Below, in pieces: positions 51,586-63,660 of a stretch of DNA of 64,000 bases. The notes under the pieces are model-generated. The model was not told where the DNA came from, did not search any database, and worked only from the letters and a program-made list of their open reading frames with translations. This DNA comes from Galdieria yellowstonensis (taxonomy: Eukaryota; Rhodophyta; Bangiophyceae; Galdieriales; Galdieriaceae): assembly GCA_026122205.1 (NCBI GenBank), contig JANCYU010000022.1:124001-188000 (forward strand), given 5' to 3'. Within the stretch, counting starts at the first letter, position 1, and each line of letters opens with the position of its first letter. The position numbers and the translations under genes were made by a program.

Positions 51586-53301
51586 ATGAATGAGGAAGTA
51601 AGAAATAACTTGTTTTTATGCGAAAGAGAACTTATTGCTTTCTAGGCTCTAAGTAGTTGTATTCAACGGTTGGGGAAGATATTCAAGGAACTAGGTGACG
51701 TGTTTTTAGGGTTCGCAGAAAATTTGCCCCAACAACATGCTTCTTCGCAAGCGTCTCGACAGCAACCGTCTAATGTTCGACAAGATGTTTCTTCACAACC
51801 ATCTCTACAGCAACCTCCAACTTCTAATGTTCCACAAGATGCTTCATTGAAATCGCCTCGACAGCAACCTCCATCTTCTAATGCTCAACAAAATGCTTCT
51901 TCGCAACCATCTCTACAGCAGTCACCAGCCTCGATTGCTCAACAAGATGGTTCTTCTCAAGCGTCACGACAGCAACCGGCAGCCTCTAATATGCAGCAGC
52001 ATGTTCCTCCTCAACCGGCTCGTGAGCAACCAGCAGCCTCTCATTTTCAACAAGACGCTTCTTTGAAATCGTCTCGACAGCAACCAGTCGCTTCCAACGC
52101 TCAAAATCAGCAATCACCATCTGTCACTGTTCAACAACGTGCTGCGTATTCGCAACCATCTCGTGAGCAACCAGTAGCCTCAAATGTTCAACAACATGCT
52201 TCTTCACAACCGTCTCGTCAGCAATCGTTATTTTCCAACGCTCAACAACAAAATAAGACTGATTCAACCAACAAAACGACTCCATCGAAACCAAAGGAAA
52301 CCGCTGCAGCAAATTTGGCGAAACCAAAAGAAGTAACCCCGGGTACGCAACCTACTCAACTGCAACAAAAGCAAACGAATCCACCAACGAGCGCAAATGA
52401 ACAGTTCCCAGCTGTTACACAACCTGCGAGAGAAACAAGCAACGCAACTTACGGTGTGAGTCAATCCAATCAAGGTACCGCCAGTTTGACACAGTCTGCA
52501 AGCGACATGACCCACCCAACTCGCGGTGTGAATCATTCAAGTCAAGGCAATGCTCAAGTTATGGAAAAAGAATCGCAACCTCCAGGATCCTCACTAGAGT
52601 CCGGGCGATATGTAACTCCCATGAAAGATACAGAGAACAAGGACAGTCAAGATGTAGAGTCTGGAAAGAAGAGCGAAAAGAAGAAAAAGAAAAAGGACAA
52701 ACATCGTGATAGTCACGGAAAACATAGCGAATCGAAGGAGAAGCACAAGAAGGATTCGAAGAAAAGAAAACACAAACATTCGTCTGAAAAGAAGAAAAGG
52801 AAACGAAGCTCAGAAGTTCCATCGACAGATTCTGATTTATCAAGTGGAGAAGAAAAAAATACCAATGAGAATCTGCAACAATCCCAGTTTGCGACAGAGA
52901 ATACTCATAGCAACAATAATCTTATATCTTCCCCGCAGAATAATTTCACGTCTCCACAAAATAAGATCGACCCGAGACAAAATCTTTTCTCTCCGACACA
53001 ACGACCAGACCAAACTCAGTGGAATGCAGAAGCAACACATCGACAAAACGGTGAAGAAAGTGCGCAAAAGACCAAACGACCTAGGCAACATTGGAGTGAC
53101 GAGGAACAGCAACTGTTTCTGGGTGAAATTACGCAGTATGTAGTACAAAACCCACAAGCAACTCGAGAAGACATACTAACTCACCTACAAGGAGCATTTA
53201 AGGGTAAGCGAAATCGTGGACAGTTACGGAAAAAATATGAAAGTTACGAGAAATCCGGTAAATTACCTGCAGGTGCACCTAGAACAAAGACAAACTTGTA
53301 A
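51586..53301 (+). CDS. Gln/Ser/Pro-repeat nuclear-type protein, unknown
   Basis: Exons 51586-51597 and 51646-53301 (intron 48 bp), 555 residues; exon 1 codes only MNEE. Residues ~5-30 are a helix (LSSCIQRLGKIFKELGDVFL). Residues ~35-215 are about ten imperfect ~18-20 residue repeats around SSQPSRQQP and ASNxQQ. A Lys-rich bipartite-like segment (KKKKKDKHRDSHGKHSESK) is a nuclear signal. The C-terminal ~65 residues (RQHWSDEEQQLFLGEITQYV, then GKRNRGQLRKKYESY) form a compact basic helical domain like a divergent Myb/SANT fold. It may be a transcription co-factor; no name given. Confidence 0.65.
51730..52240 (+). repeat. Degenerate ~54-60 bp coding repeats
   Basis: About ten imperfect tandem units encode variants of SSQPSRQQPxASNxQQ. 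Spacing and codons have drifted, so the array is old and tolerated as disordered linker. Confidence 0.7.
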
Positions 53302-53418
53302 AAGTGAATTTCGATTTTACTATGCTTCTCTTTTGGAAATACAACATAATTGTGTGAAAGTAACTTTAGCAATAAAGAAATCGAGTTGTGTGGAAAAATA
53401 CAAAAACTGCATGAAAGA

Positions 53419-54703
53419 ATGTCTGGTAAAGAGAATCAAGTGGTGATTGCCCTGTACCGAGCGCTGCTTCGTTCAGCTCGTCGTTTTGATAGAAACCCTG
53501 CCTGGAAAGCCTTTATAGCTTCCAAGCCAAGAGAACAGTATGGTAAGCTTCGTGATGCTTTGGTGGAGAGCTGCTATTGTGACTTGTGCTAGATTTCCTT
53601 CGACAGCGTTGGTTGCCCAGCTATATTAAACAGCCTGAAGACTCCATAGAGCGCTTGAAACTGTCCTTTTTACACTCAACCGTAGAAGACTTACTTCAGG
53701 GAGGCACATTTTACAAGCCATTCTGCTCCGTAAGTTTGACTAGTCTATATTCGTTGGATTTGTTCACACTGTCTAGTGGCAAAATATATTGAAAGAAGCT
53801 TTCAGGCTTCGTTTTCGAGAATATTCTGCTTTCGTTTACTCCGAGAAACTTCATTCTTCCCTAATTGACTTGGGTTTCAGGGGTCTTCGGATATTGGAAC
53901 ATTTTGAAAATATAGCTCGTTCTGAGTTGAATACTGCAGAAGGAAGTTGTCTAGAGAAACCGGCAGAATACCCTTTATTGAAAGTTGAACTAATTGACGA
54001 AATACAAAAAGGCGCACTTTTGGTGTCCCATCCCCTTTTACCTGGTGCTTTTGCCAGAACGCTGATTCTCATTCATGAATATTATCCACAGACAGGTGCC
54101 AAAGGTTTTTGTCTGAATGGTAGTAAAGTTGGAGTATTTGATCCTTCTGTATTGCTGAACAAGAGCCCCAAGTCTCTCGGAGAACTAAACTTGGGAGATG
54201 ACAGTCTTGTCAAGTTGGAAGATGGGAACGAGAAAGCATATAAACTTTCACCGCAGCCAGTATATTGGGGTGGACCTGTTGCTACGAATACTTTATTTGT
54301 TTTACATCCTTTTTCTGAATTGGAAGGTGCTGTTGACGTTGGTCATGGAATATATATGGGAGGTCGTTCTTCAGCAATGATAGAGTGGATTCGAAAAGGG
54401 AAAGCTCGGTTGGAAGACTTTTTACTTTTAGCAGGTTGTTCTTCATGGAGTTGTTATCAGTTGGAAGGAGAGTTGAGACAGCATTCTTGGTTTCTTACGA
54501 ACGGGAACGATGTGGACAAGTTATTTCGTGCAGACTTTACACAAGACCAACATGTTGTGAAGAAAGAAGAAGATATCAAATGGCTACAAAACTATCGATG
54601 GAAAGCAGTTTTATGGAATTTAGGTGGCGAGTATGCACACTTTACGAATATTCCATCGTGGAAGAGGAATGATGAAATGAAATTTGTGGAAGATTTCAGT
54701 TGA
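53419..54703 (+). CDS. LYR-motif plus UPF0301 (AlgH/DUF179) protein
   Basis: Exons 53419-53542, 53593-53729 and 53777-54703 (introns 50 and 47 bp), about 395 residues. The N-terminus has a LYR motif (VVIALYRALLRSARRFDRNP), typical of proteins that bind mitochondrial acyl carrier protein or the Fe-S machinery. The C-terminal half is UPF0301: KGALLVSHPLLPGAFARTLI, then VYWGGPVATNTLFVLHP and LLLAGCSSWSCYQLEGEL, with the GCSSW/QLEGEL core. The last acceptor at 53776 is the only one that keeps frame at usual intron length. Function of UPF0301 is unknown. Confidence 0.8.
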
Positions 54704-54943
54704 GATATACAAATGGAGCACTTGTGTACATCAACATAAGAAGAGGAAGACCTCCATGCTAGCCATCAACTAGGAACTCTTTACAGACCCAGCAAGTACA
54801 AATGCTAGACTCTAAGGCTATCCATGTTTTTGCGCCTCCAAAGGATTGCCAACTCCTAGCAGCTATCCGTTATCGCTCAAAAAGATACTTGCCTTTGTAT
54901 CTTGTGCAACGGAACGATTAGGACAACAAAAGGGCGCGTTTAT

Positions 54944-56380
54944 ATGCTCATTGTTTTCGTACAACTCTGTTTATATTATCTTCTTATATCACAAGACTCG
55001 ATTCCTCCACGATGGTCGGCGTTGTGTCCACACGAGGCCAAATGTCCCATCGGCAGTCTAATCGTCCAGTTGGTGGATAAGCATATGGTGGACCCGTCTT
55101 TGGTAAGGAGCAACCAAGTAGTGGATACTTTTCAAGGCTCATCTCGAACCACAGCGGAAGATAATGGTGTGAGGAAATATATTGAAAAGATATCTTCTGC
55201 TTCGGGTCTACCAAAACCTCTGATTGCTCTTGCTGGTGGGGATCCTACCGGATTGGAAAACGTTCACCCACCAGCTGTAGTAAGAGATAAGCTGACTCAA
55301 GTCGTTCATTCTTCCAATTATAATTTTTATGGTCCTTCCGGGGGACTATTAACAACTAGAGAAGCAGTTGCCCGCTATTATTCTGCTAGTTGTTCGGTGC
55401 CATTGAAAGCTGAAGACGTATTCATTTGTTCTGGTGCAGCAGGGGCTCTTGACTTGGTATTTGCCTCACTTTGTAATCCAGGAGATAACTTATTACTTCC
55501 AGAACCTGGATTTCCCTTGTTTCGTGCCATTGCAAATGCGCTGAATATAGATTGTCGCTATTATCAACTCGACGCCTCCCATCATTTCTCGATAAAGATC
55601 GACAGCATTCGTGAAGCAAAGAATGAACGAACGAAAGCTATCGTAGTGAATAATCCTCACAATCCCTGCGGTCATATTCTCTCCTTGGAGGAAATGAATG
55701 CTCTGGTCGATGTTGCCAAAGAGCTAAAGTTACCAATTATTGCGGATGAAGTTTACGAAGAGATCATTCTCGAGCCGGATTCCAAATTTATTTCTTTTCT
55801 ATCCTTTGCGGATCGAGTACCCGTATTGAAAATATCCAGTATCAGCAAACTTTATGTAGCACCAGGTTGGAGAGTAGGATGGTGTGTATTGGGAGATAAA
55901 TGGAATGCATTGGAAGATATTCGAGTTGTCATGAAGAGACTATCGATGCGTTTGATATTTCCTTGTACGCTTGTTCAAGCAGTCATCCCAACGATGCTGG
56001 AAAATGCAAAACTACAAAGGCAACAAGTTGTCGAGTCGATTCGACAAAATGCCATCACATTTCAGTCCATTATAAGTTCATCGTCTGTGGCAGGACTTGA
56101 AGATATTTCTATACCCCAAGCAGGACTATTCTTATTTGTGCGGATAAACCCCAGTTGCCTCCATTCGTTGACCGACGATGTTGTATTTGTAGACAAACTA
56201 TTACAAGAACAAGCAGTTGGTGTTGTTCCTGGTCAAGCTTTTGGTATTCGAAATTATATTCGAATTGCACTTACTACTACTGTGGACAATATAGCAGAAG
56301 CTGCTCGTCGCTTGATATATTTTTGTCAAGCACATCCGCATTCGCTCGCTTCATCATCGCCTCCTTTTCCACAAAAATAA
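54944..56380 (+). CDS. Tyrosine aminotransferase-like PLP enzyme
   Basis: Single exon, about 478 residues from ATG 54944; Met at 55085 is a shorter start. It is a fold-type I class I/II aminotransferase of the TAT/nicotianamine aminotransferase branch. PLP motifs: NYNFYGPSGGLLTTREAVAR, NNPHNPCGHILSLEEM, IIADEVYEEIIL and the lysine in ISSISKLYVAPGWRVGW. Substrate is likely tyrosine or another aromatic/aliphatic amino acid. The first ~25 residues are hydrophobic (MLIVFVQLCLYYLLIS), a possible signal or membrane anchor, which is unusual for a TAT. Confidence 0.88.
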   Translation: MLIVFVQLCLYYLLISQDSIPPRWSALCPHEAKCPIGSLIVQLVDKHMVDPSLVRSNQVVDTFQGSSRTTAEDNGVRKYIEKISSASGLPKPLIALAGGDPTGLENVHPPAVVRDKLTQVVHSSNYNFYGPSGGLLTTREAVARYYSASCSVPLKAEDVFICSGAAGALDLVFASLCNPGDNLLLPEPGFPLFRAIANALNIDCRYYQLDASHHFSIKIDSIREAKNERTKAIVVNNPHNPCGHILSLEEMNALVDVAKELKLPIIADEVYEEIILEPDSKFISFLSFADRVPVLKISSISKLYVAPGWRVGWCVLGDKWNALEDIRVVMKRLSMRLIFPCTLVQAVIPTMLENAKLQRQQVVESIRQNAITFQSIISSSSVAGLEDISIPQAGLFLFVRINPSCLHSLTDDVVFVDKLLQEQAVGVVPGQAFGIRNYIRIALTTTVDNIAEAARRLIYFCQAHPHSLASSSPPFPQK

Positions 56381-56464
56381 AAACACAGCGATCATTGGTG
56401 GGGGCTTGTGACACACACAAGTGCTTGGTGTGTTGGTGTTGTTGTTGTGTTATTGTCGATATTG

Positions 56465-57042
56465 ATGGCTATAGGATTGTTGCGTTCCACTATCCGCCGA
56501 TGGTTATTTCCAACTTGTTATTCCACCATCCCTAGCATCCGCCGCCATGTACAAAACCAAGCCTACCATGTGTCGTTCGATACCTACAAGCTCGTTCAAG
56601 TACTCGAGTCCAGTGGCTTTCCTCGGAAACAAGCCCAAGTATTGTCCGACATTCTCGTAGGTGTGACCAACGAAAGCATGAGAAACGGTATCGACTCGCT
56701 AGCCTCGAAAAACGACTTTGCAACGCTCCGCTCCGAACTGCAAATACTGGAAAAGGCCGACTTTCAGGTGCTCAAATCGGATTTGCAACTGTTGGAAATG
56801 AAGTTGCAAACTTCCGTTGCACATATTCACACGGAAATGGAGCGCATTGAAAACAGAGTAAGGTGGTGCTTTTCGAAACGAAAGAGAGATGAAAAGATAG
56901 GATATAGGTTATCAAATGGGTGATCGGGGCAACAGGTACGGTTTGTGCCTTGGTGATGGGTTTCTTGCGTCTAGGAATTGGAGGAGGAGGAGGTGCGAGT
57001 AATACACCGCCACCTGTTGCAGTGGAAGACAAGTCGTCGTGA
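56465..57042 (+). CDS. DUF1640/CCDC90-family mitochondrial coiled-coil protein
   Basis: Exons 56465-56857 and 56908-57042 (intron 50 bp), about 175 residues. The family includes MCUR1/CCDC90B and yeast FMP32, inner-membrane proteins tied to respiratory-complex assembly and calcium uptake. Visible parts: SFDTYKLVQVLESSGFPRKQ, AQVLSDILVGVTNESMRNGI, a coiled coil (FQVLKSDLQLLEMKLQTSVA) and, after the splice, a membrane helix (WVIGATGTVCALVMGFLRLG). The basic N-terminus is an import signal. Start ATG 56465 is the first ATG in frame. Confidence 0.85.
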
Positions 57043-57229
57043 TGACCAAGCGAGTCGTACAAAACTACTACTAACAACCGCAATATTTTATGGCAGTAGT
57101 TCGATTGACGTAAATGAAAATTGGAAAGCATTTTGCTGCAGCGAGAAGCTCTTGGATCCAAATGGAAAGCGGTTTGCTAAACAACACAGTCATCATCCAT
57201 AATAAACAGTGGACATTCCTCGTCTCCAC

Positions 57230-60200
57230 TTACTTGGTATATTCTATCGATTGGAAAAGCTCAAGCGATAAAATGTCCTCCATATATTTTGTAGGAACAA
57301 ACAAAGATATGGCAAGCGGTAAGCGTTCCAGAAATGTTCTCCAAGTCGTCCATGGCAACGGCAATCCATCTTGCATAGCACATAGAAAACAGGCAATATG
57401 CAAACCATCGACTGGACAATAAAAACGCAACAATCGAAAAGCATCGGCATTGCATAAACTCGTGACTTGTATTTTTCCATCTTTCCATTTCTTCTCCAAC
57501 CAGGCAGCAGTTTGTGGTTGTAAAGACAAAGGAAATGGTCCTTGCCAAGGTATCCAGTCTTCTTCTTCACCCTCCGTGTCATTCAAACTCACAAGTTTCC
57601 ATGAACCATTCCAAGTTTTTTCCAATTGCTGCAGTTGTTTCTTTTGAGTATTCGTGGTAGTTGCAAGGAAACTTTTGCGAACAACTTTTTCGTCAAACCA
57701 ACATATTTTTGGCCGAATGCAGGTTGTGCTGTCCTTTTCTAAACGTTCCATATATTTGGACTGAACCAAGTCACTACAATTCCCACAACGAACCGCACAA
57801 ATATCGAGCATAAACTCCCAAGGTACAAATGCAATATCTGGATCTACAAACTAAACAACCAGCAACAATAGGATTCCAGATAATAGAGTACATCATCAGT
57901 TACTTACCATAAGAACTGGTGAGTCTCTGGATAACTCACCATTCTCCTTCTGATGGAGCAAAGAATGCAACATGCTGGAAGATAACATATGCTTCAATAT
58001 CTCCACTAGACGCGACTTGCATCGTTTCTTCGGTTGAAATCGCTCCAGAAAATGATACGAAAAACTACCTAGAAAAGCACGTTCTTCTTCGTTCATTACG
58101 AGTCCTTTGAGAATCTTGACAGTCTCTGACGGTATTGGGATCGATTCCTTTTCAGTACGAGGAGAGTCCAACTTATGCTTCATCATGTGTGGATACAATG
58201 GTATGGAGTATTGTATTTGCCTACATGGAGCATAAAGAAGGAGAAATCGATCAGAGTAACAAATAAACAAGGATTTCGTGACCAGTTCTTTAGGAACTTT
58301 GTACACATGAGGGCTTTTCTTTCGAATAGAACGAGCAACTCCTAACCATTCTACCCATCCTCTCCAATTCAGTCGACTACATTCTTCCAAGCCTTTCCAT
58401 TTGCCTCCTCGCAAATATTGACAGATCAATAACTTCAAGTGATGAAAGATTGACCAAGAATTGTGGTATAGTTGATTCACACAGAATACTCCACAGGTAG
58501 AGTGGCTAGAAGGCTTGGAAGATTTCTCCTCTGTAAAACTGGAAATATCTACGGGATATACCTCCGATACTCTATATACAAGCTTCCGTATCTCACCTTG
58601 CGATAAAAGTTTCCTAGTGCCTTCTCCTACTTCATAAATATTGCGTTGCTCTTCTTGAAGAACGGATAAACGCCTTTGAGAAGCAGATAAAGACGATGGA
58701 TTTCTTTGTTCATTTTCTTGAAGAAATGACCAAATGCGGTTTGCCCTGCTTTCTAAATTTTCTTGCGGAAACTCATCCGAGGTTGGACGATGCACATCAG
58801 CGCCTAGTGAAGATCAACATGTCATTTGAAAAGACAACAACAATAAACATACTTGTAATATCCACAATTGAATACTGTTCAATAGATTCGCCGTCAAAAT
58901 GCATATCCGAATGCTTCTCATCCACCGAATAATTATCTTCGGTGACCTTTGAGTCATCATCCTCTCGACACGTTTGCATTTCATAATATCTCAATTTCAA
59001 GTTGTTCAAAGCATCCAACACAAACAAGTAGTGTTCAGCTTCTTCTCTCGAGAAGAAAGTAACTAAGATCCAAGCCATCTTGGAAAGAATCTTAATAACA
59101 TACTCCATGGATTGACCAGTTTTCAGTTGCACACAACTTTGTTTGTTCAAGTCTGTCAAAAAAAGTTCGGATAGCAACAGCCAGCATTCATGAAATAAAT
59201 AGGAAGCTCCGACAGAATAACCTGTCAAACAATAATACTCAACGAGCGTGATATAGCCACTCAGCAGCTCTCTCAATGAGTAGCAGCCTTTCCAAGTTTT
59301 GCATGCACTAATCAGTATTCTGTCAGGATGAATCTCTTCTGCGCTTTCAATCTTTGAAACAAACTTCAAATAGTCTCTGACATGGTGCTTCAAAGGAATC
59401 CACTTGAAATCACTCTCCATTGTCACTTGCGTCACAAGGTATGCATTGATGAGCTTTCCTATACAAAGTTGAGCCTTGGCTATCATCCATTCCTGCCCGA
59501 TCTTCTTAAAGTAGTTGATCGACCGGAAAAGAGAGTCCAAAGCTTGAGATATCAAATCTTCTTTGCTCTCGACTGAAAACTGCCAGTCCACTTTTCGCTC
59601 CATGGACTGTGCTCCCTGACTCGTGATCTGGATGGTACGTGGACCAACAAGCCGCTCTGTTTTGGCTATAAAGCTATGATAAAGTGATAAGAAGAAAGTG
59701 TAAAACGCCAATTCTACTTACCAAGTAATATAACAATGCGACGACTGATAGTTGACATCACCTTTCAAATGTATCATCATTTGAGTGAGAATTTTACCTC
59801 TCAAGTAATATAAACGACTCAAATGACGTAGCTGACCTCGATGAAACTTGATAAAGGCGAAATCAATATTTTTTAGAGCTTCCGTGAAATGTTTCTGTTT
59901 CGACAGGCTACGAACTTTCATAAAAATTGCCGCTTCAGATATTCTCAATTCAAGATCCCATAAAGTAAGTTGAAAACTCAGTCGCACATTCTCCAACAAC
60001 TGAGAAACACGAAAAGATGTCATACGCTCAAGTTGCTCGCAGACCTTGAGACATTGGCAATGCCGATTGGATCTGTAATAAATTTCAGTCAAATAGAGTC
60101 GACACAATGCAGTAACTCGATGATCCCGTGACTGCAGTGACAGTTGACGAAACAACTTTTCGGCTGCATGAAAATAGCCAGTACAGATCAATATGATTCC

Positions 60201-63148
60201 AGTTCTTATTTTAAGCTCTTCAAAAACTTTCATTCTCCCAATGAGAGAAAAGAATGAATGACGGTTCTCCACATCTTTAGATTCATCTCTTCCTGGTAAA
60301 GTTTTTCCGTTTGCGTTCGTCGACTCCTGGATATAAGTAATTCCGCATTCTATAAGTTCCAAGGCACAAGAAAAATAACCAAACTCTATAGCTGCATCAA
60401 TAGTGTGCAACACGCAACTCATAAATTCAACTCCATCACGTAAAACCAAGTATGTTTCCTGCAATCGATATTGAGCATTCATCACAATATACTCACGTAA
60501 TACTTACTAGTATCTGTAATAAATAAACTATGACAAAAGGGTATAACCCAGAGACTTGTGAAATTCTTACACATCGAAGCATTATCGGAATACTTGTGGA
60601 TCTAGTTATAAAGAAATGAGCAGCATGTTCTGCTGTGGTGGCAGCTAAGCTGTAAATAGCCTTGCCATTCAACGAAAGAATGTTTGAAAAGAAATCGAGG
60701 ATCACTTGTACAGTTTCTCCCACAAGCAGCGGAGTTGGATGTTCCAAATGATCGTTTGCGTACTGTTTCCACAACACAAGGGATTCGAACAACTGTCGCT
60801 CAGCTGTTGTTTTATCGCCGGTAGAGTGAAACCCGTAATGAGCCAAGACAAAAGCCGTTTTAGCTTTTACACGACTTTTGTTGGGGATATATTCATACTG
60901 CAACTTGAATTTCTTCATGAGTCCCTGGAAATCCCTTCTTCTTGGAATTACTTCACGGTAGCCATCTGAACACATCATCTGCTTTCCAGTTAATGGAGAC
61001 CTCTGACATAGAAGCAGATACAAGGATGCGATAGCATCAAGTTGCAATTCGAGGTCCTTTGTTGAGAAAGTTATGTCATCAAAGTCTATCGACTCCCAGT
61101 TCTTCAAGACGAGCGTGAATACATCTTCCCTGTTGCAGCATGCTCTTTGAATCTCCAGAAAGTTCTTGGTAATATCTAAAAAACTTGCGGAATTTCCATT
61201 CTCCAACTCATAATGTCCTCGAGCCTGAACTTTATACAAACGAATTCTTGAAGTCATCGAGGGAAATGAGCTTTCTAAAATATCAAGATGCTTTGTAACT
61301 GTAACCTTAGAAGCATTGGTTGATGGAAATTTGATTGCATTTCTTACTATGTCTTCAATTTCCATGCTTAACTGAAACAGCTTCTCTGTATTTTCCTTTT
61401 TCTCTGTGGTATTTAATTCAGAACTCGCTGCATGCAATGCACCAAAATAAGTATCAGCATATTTTGATATCAACGAAAGCTTCTTTTCCCTGAAAGCATC
61501 CCATATGAGTAAAAAATACATTTCTGCCCATTCCACCGTCACTTGATCCAACCGTTTCAGACGATCCAGAATAGCTTCGGGACCTGGAATGCATTCACTT
61601 GATGGAGCTGTTTCTTTTTGTGGCCCTCGTTCTGGTTGTCTGTCGTTTGTAAATGAATAATGTAAAAGCCAAGATTCGAATTCTGTCTCATGAAGCTGCA
61701 TTCGACCATCCGGAAGTCTCAAGCTATAAAGTACTGTAGGCTTAGGATACTTTATCAGCGAAGAGAGACTTGCAAACGAACTGCGAACCTCAATCTGCTC
61801 CTTTAAAAGATTCAGTTTATGATCCTTATCGGAACGTGACTGAAAGAATTTATCTCCAAACAAGTTGGAGAATCGTGGATGTAATTCTTCGGTATCGATG
61901 GAACCGAACTCAGAGTCCCAATCTTCATCTTCAGAAGCTAATGTTTTCCTCTTCTCTCGATTAATACTATCATTGATATTCCTAGACATATCATTAGATG
62001 CTTTTAACTAAAATAGCGAAAAATGATTACATTTTAAGTTCGAAATGGCGCGAAGTGATTTCCTCGTCGTCAACTGCAAGAGCAACGGGCGAAATATAGT
62101 TGACGCAGAAATTAGCCTCGTCATAAAGCCTTAAATGAAACAAGCATTCGCATAAATTTAAAAATGAGTCCACGAAATCACCTGGTATAAAATACTTGAG
62201 TTGGCTTCTTGGTTCTGCATTAGATTTCTCTACATGATTTTTGGCTTCTGAGTAAACAGCAGGTGTGTTCTGCTGAAGTACAACTTCTTCAATGTGAAAT
62301 AAGCATCGTCCACAATAATCTGCAAAATAGACAGTAGCTTGTAACCAACGTTTGGCCTCCATTTCACCCAGAGCCGTCCACTTGAGACTTGTTAGTAGCC
62401 ATTTCCTGAATCCTAGTTCCGCCCCTACGAATGCTGGTTGCAAGGCTTGTTTAAAGAATGTCAAAGCCTCTTCATGCTGGTTTCTAGACTTGTAACAAAG
62501 ACCTTTTTCAATTAAATATTCAGCTTCAAGGAGATTCTTAGCTAAAAGTACTCTATTTCTTTCCACATTTTTGCCCGCACTTTGTAACCTAGCTTCCAAA
62601 ACTTCAAGTTTTTCTTGAATAGTCGAAAATGCAAGGTCTCTATCAAATTCTGTGTTTTCAGTGCGTGACAAAATGCAAAGATTTAACAGCGCTCGAACGT
62701 TTGCAGTAAGCCTTTGACGTGCTGAGGCGTACGCAAGCTCCCATTCCAAAATTTCTCTTGCCTTGGCTATTCTATCTTTTCCTGGCTGTTCATATACACA
62801 AATAGCCAAAGTGGAAGTTAGTTTGGGAGAGTCGTCTGCCCTGAGCTGGGAATGAGTCAAGTTTTCGGCTATACGAGACGCTTCGGTCTGTGAAAAAAGG
62901 GCTAATAAACTATTGAGAGACTTTTCCTAGAAAATATTAGCTACCAGTTCTAATAACCATAGCTTCCTTACCAAAAGCGCTTCAGAAAATTCGTGTTCAT
63001 TCGTTATCTGTTGTTTCCCAAGGAAGAGAGAACTTGAAGCCTCCCTTATGCTTTCTTGTTGAATGTTTCTCTTCGTATTTTTCAGCCTGTGAAACAGTTT
63101 AGAGCATTATTTGACAAAGATTATCTCGAAAGTGTACCTTTGGGTCAT
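57230..63148 (-). CDS. Very large helical-repeat protein with C-terminal separase/CHAT-like PWE motif
   Basis: Eight exons: 63148-63138, 63086-62972, 62926-62031, 61981-60508, 60458-59722, 59673-58853, 58803-57908 and 57850-57230; about 1856 residues. Introns are 45-57 bp and all joins are in phase. Most of the length is TPR-like helical pairs (e.g. YKSRNQHEEALTFFKQALQP). Near the end SPVLMFVDPDIAFVPWEFML resembles the L-x-D-x-x-L-x-x-(L/V)PWE strand of separase and CHAT domains, but I see no GHG or GCSS catalytic motif after it. The size and design recall separase; family remains uncertain. The first exon (three codons plus two bases) is the least sure. Confidence 0.6.
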
Positions 63149-63660
63149 TTGGGTTTTAAAATAACTTGAAAGTTTCCTTGCCAACGAGAATGGCGCATGA
63201 AAAGATGAATTAGGACATTCTCTTCACCAACCCGCCAAATTTTGGTTTTTTCCTTGCGTCGTCCCATGATAGAGAACCTGGGATGCAATTTCAAAGCAAG
63301 TTGTGCACTGTGGAAATAAAATGTGGTAAGAAACAAGGATCTGTTTAAAAGGATTCCTTTCTTTAGTATCCAAGTTGTCAATGCTTCCCAAATGAAACGT
63401 CCATTTCTTTTGATAATGCTATGCTTGAAAAGTTTCCTCCATCGATGTATTCAAATAAAACTCGTCAATACTGTCTTGAATTTTCCCTGCTTTCTTCTAC
63501 ACTGTCAAAGTACACAAGACATGGTTGTTATCCATCCACTTGTTAAAAGAAAGTTTTTAAGGAGCAGTTGATACCTCTGTTACTACATTTATCATTAGAC
63601 TATCATCAACTCTATACAAAAGTGTCTCCTCCTAGAATAGTTGTGCTGTTCTCATTTCAG
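63149..63660. other. Spacer with unresolved 5' exons of the right-edge gene
   Basis: About 510 bp. A minus frame starting MGRRKEKTKIWRVGEENVLI ends at 63145 and fails to splice in phase to the next gene, so it is not called. On the + strand short open stretches (for example around MVVIHPLVKRKFLRSS near 63521) may be exons of the right-edge gene, but no consistent chain was found. Confidence 0.35.
63231..63240 (-). promoter_or_regulatory. E2F-like element ATTTGGCGGG
   Basis: On the minus strand ATTTGGCGGG fits the E2F consensus TTTGGCGG and lies about 83-92 bp upstream of the ATG of the 1856-residue gene. Supports, weakly, cell-cycle control of that gene. Confidence 0.4.

Noticed and set aside
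60459..60485. Start of a separate gene at an ATG near 60482
   Set aside because: The 49 bp interval 60507-60459 has a GTAAGT donor and TTGCAG acceptor and joins the two long frames in phase, so this ATG falls within an intron.
63145..63285. Minus frame starting MGRRKEKTKIWRVG as first exon of the large gene
   Set aside because: Its only usable donor is in the wrong phase for the next exon, whereas a short exon at 63148-63138 in another frame fits.
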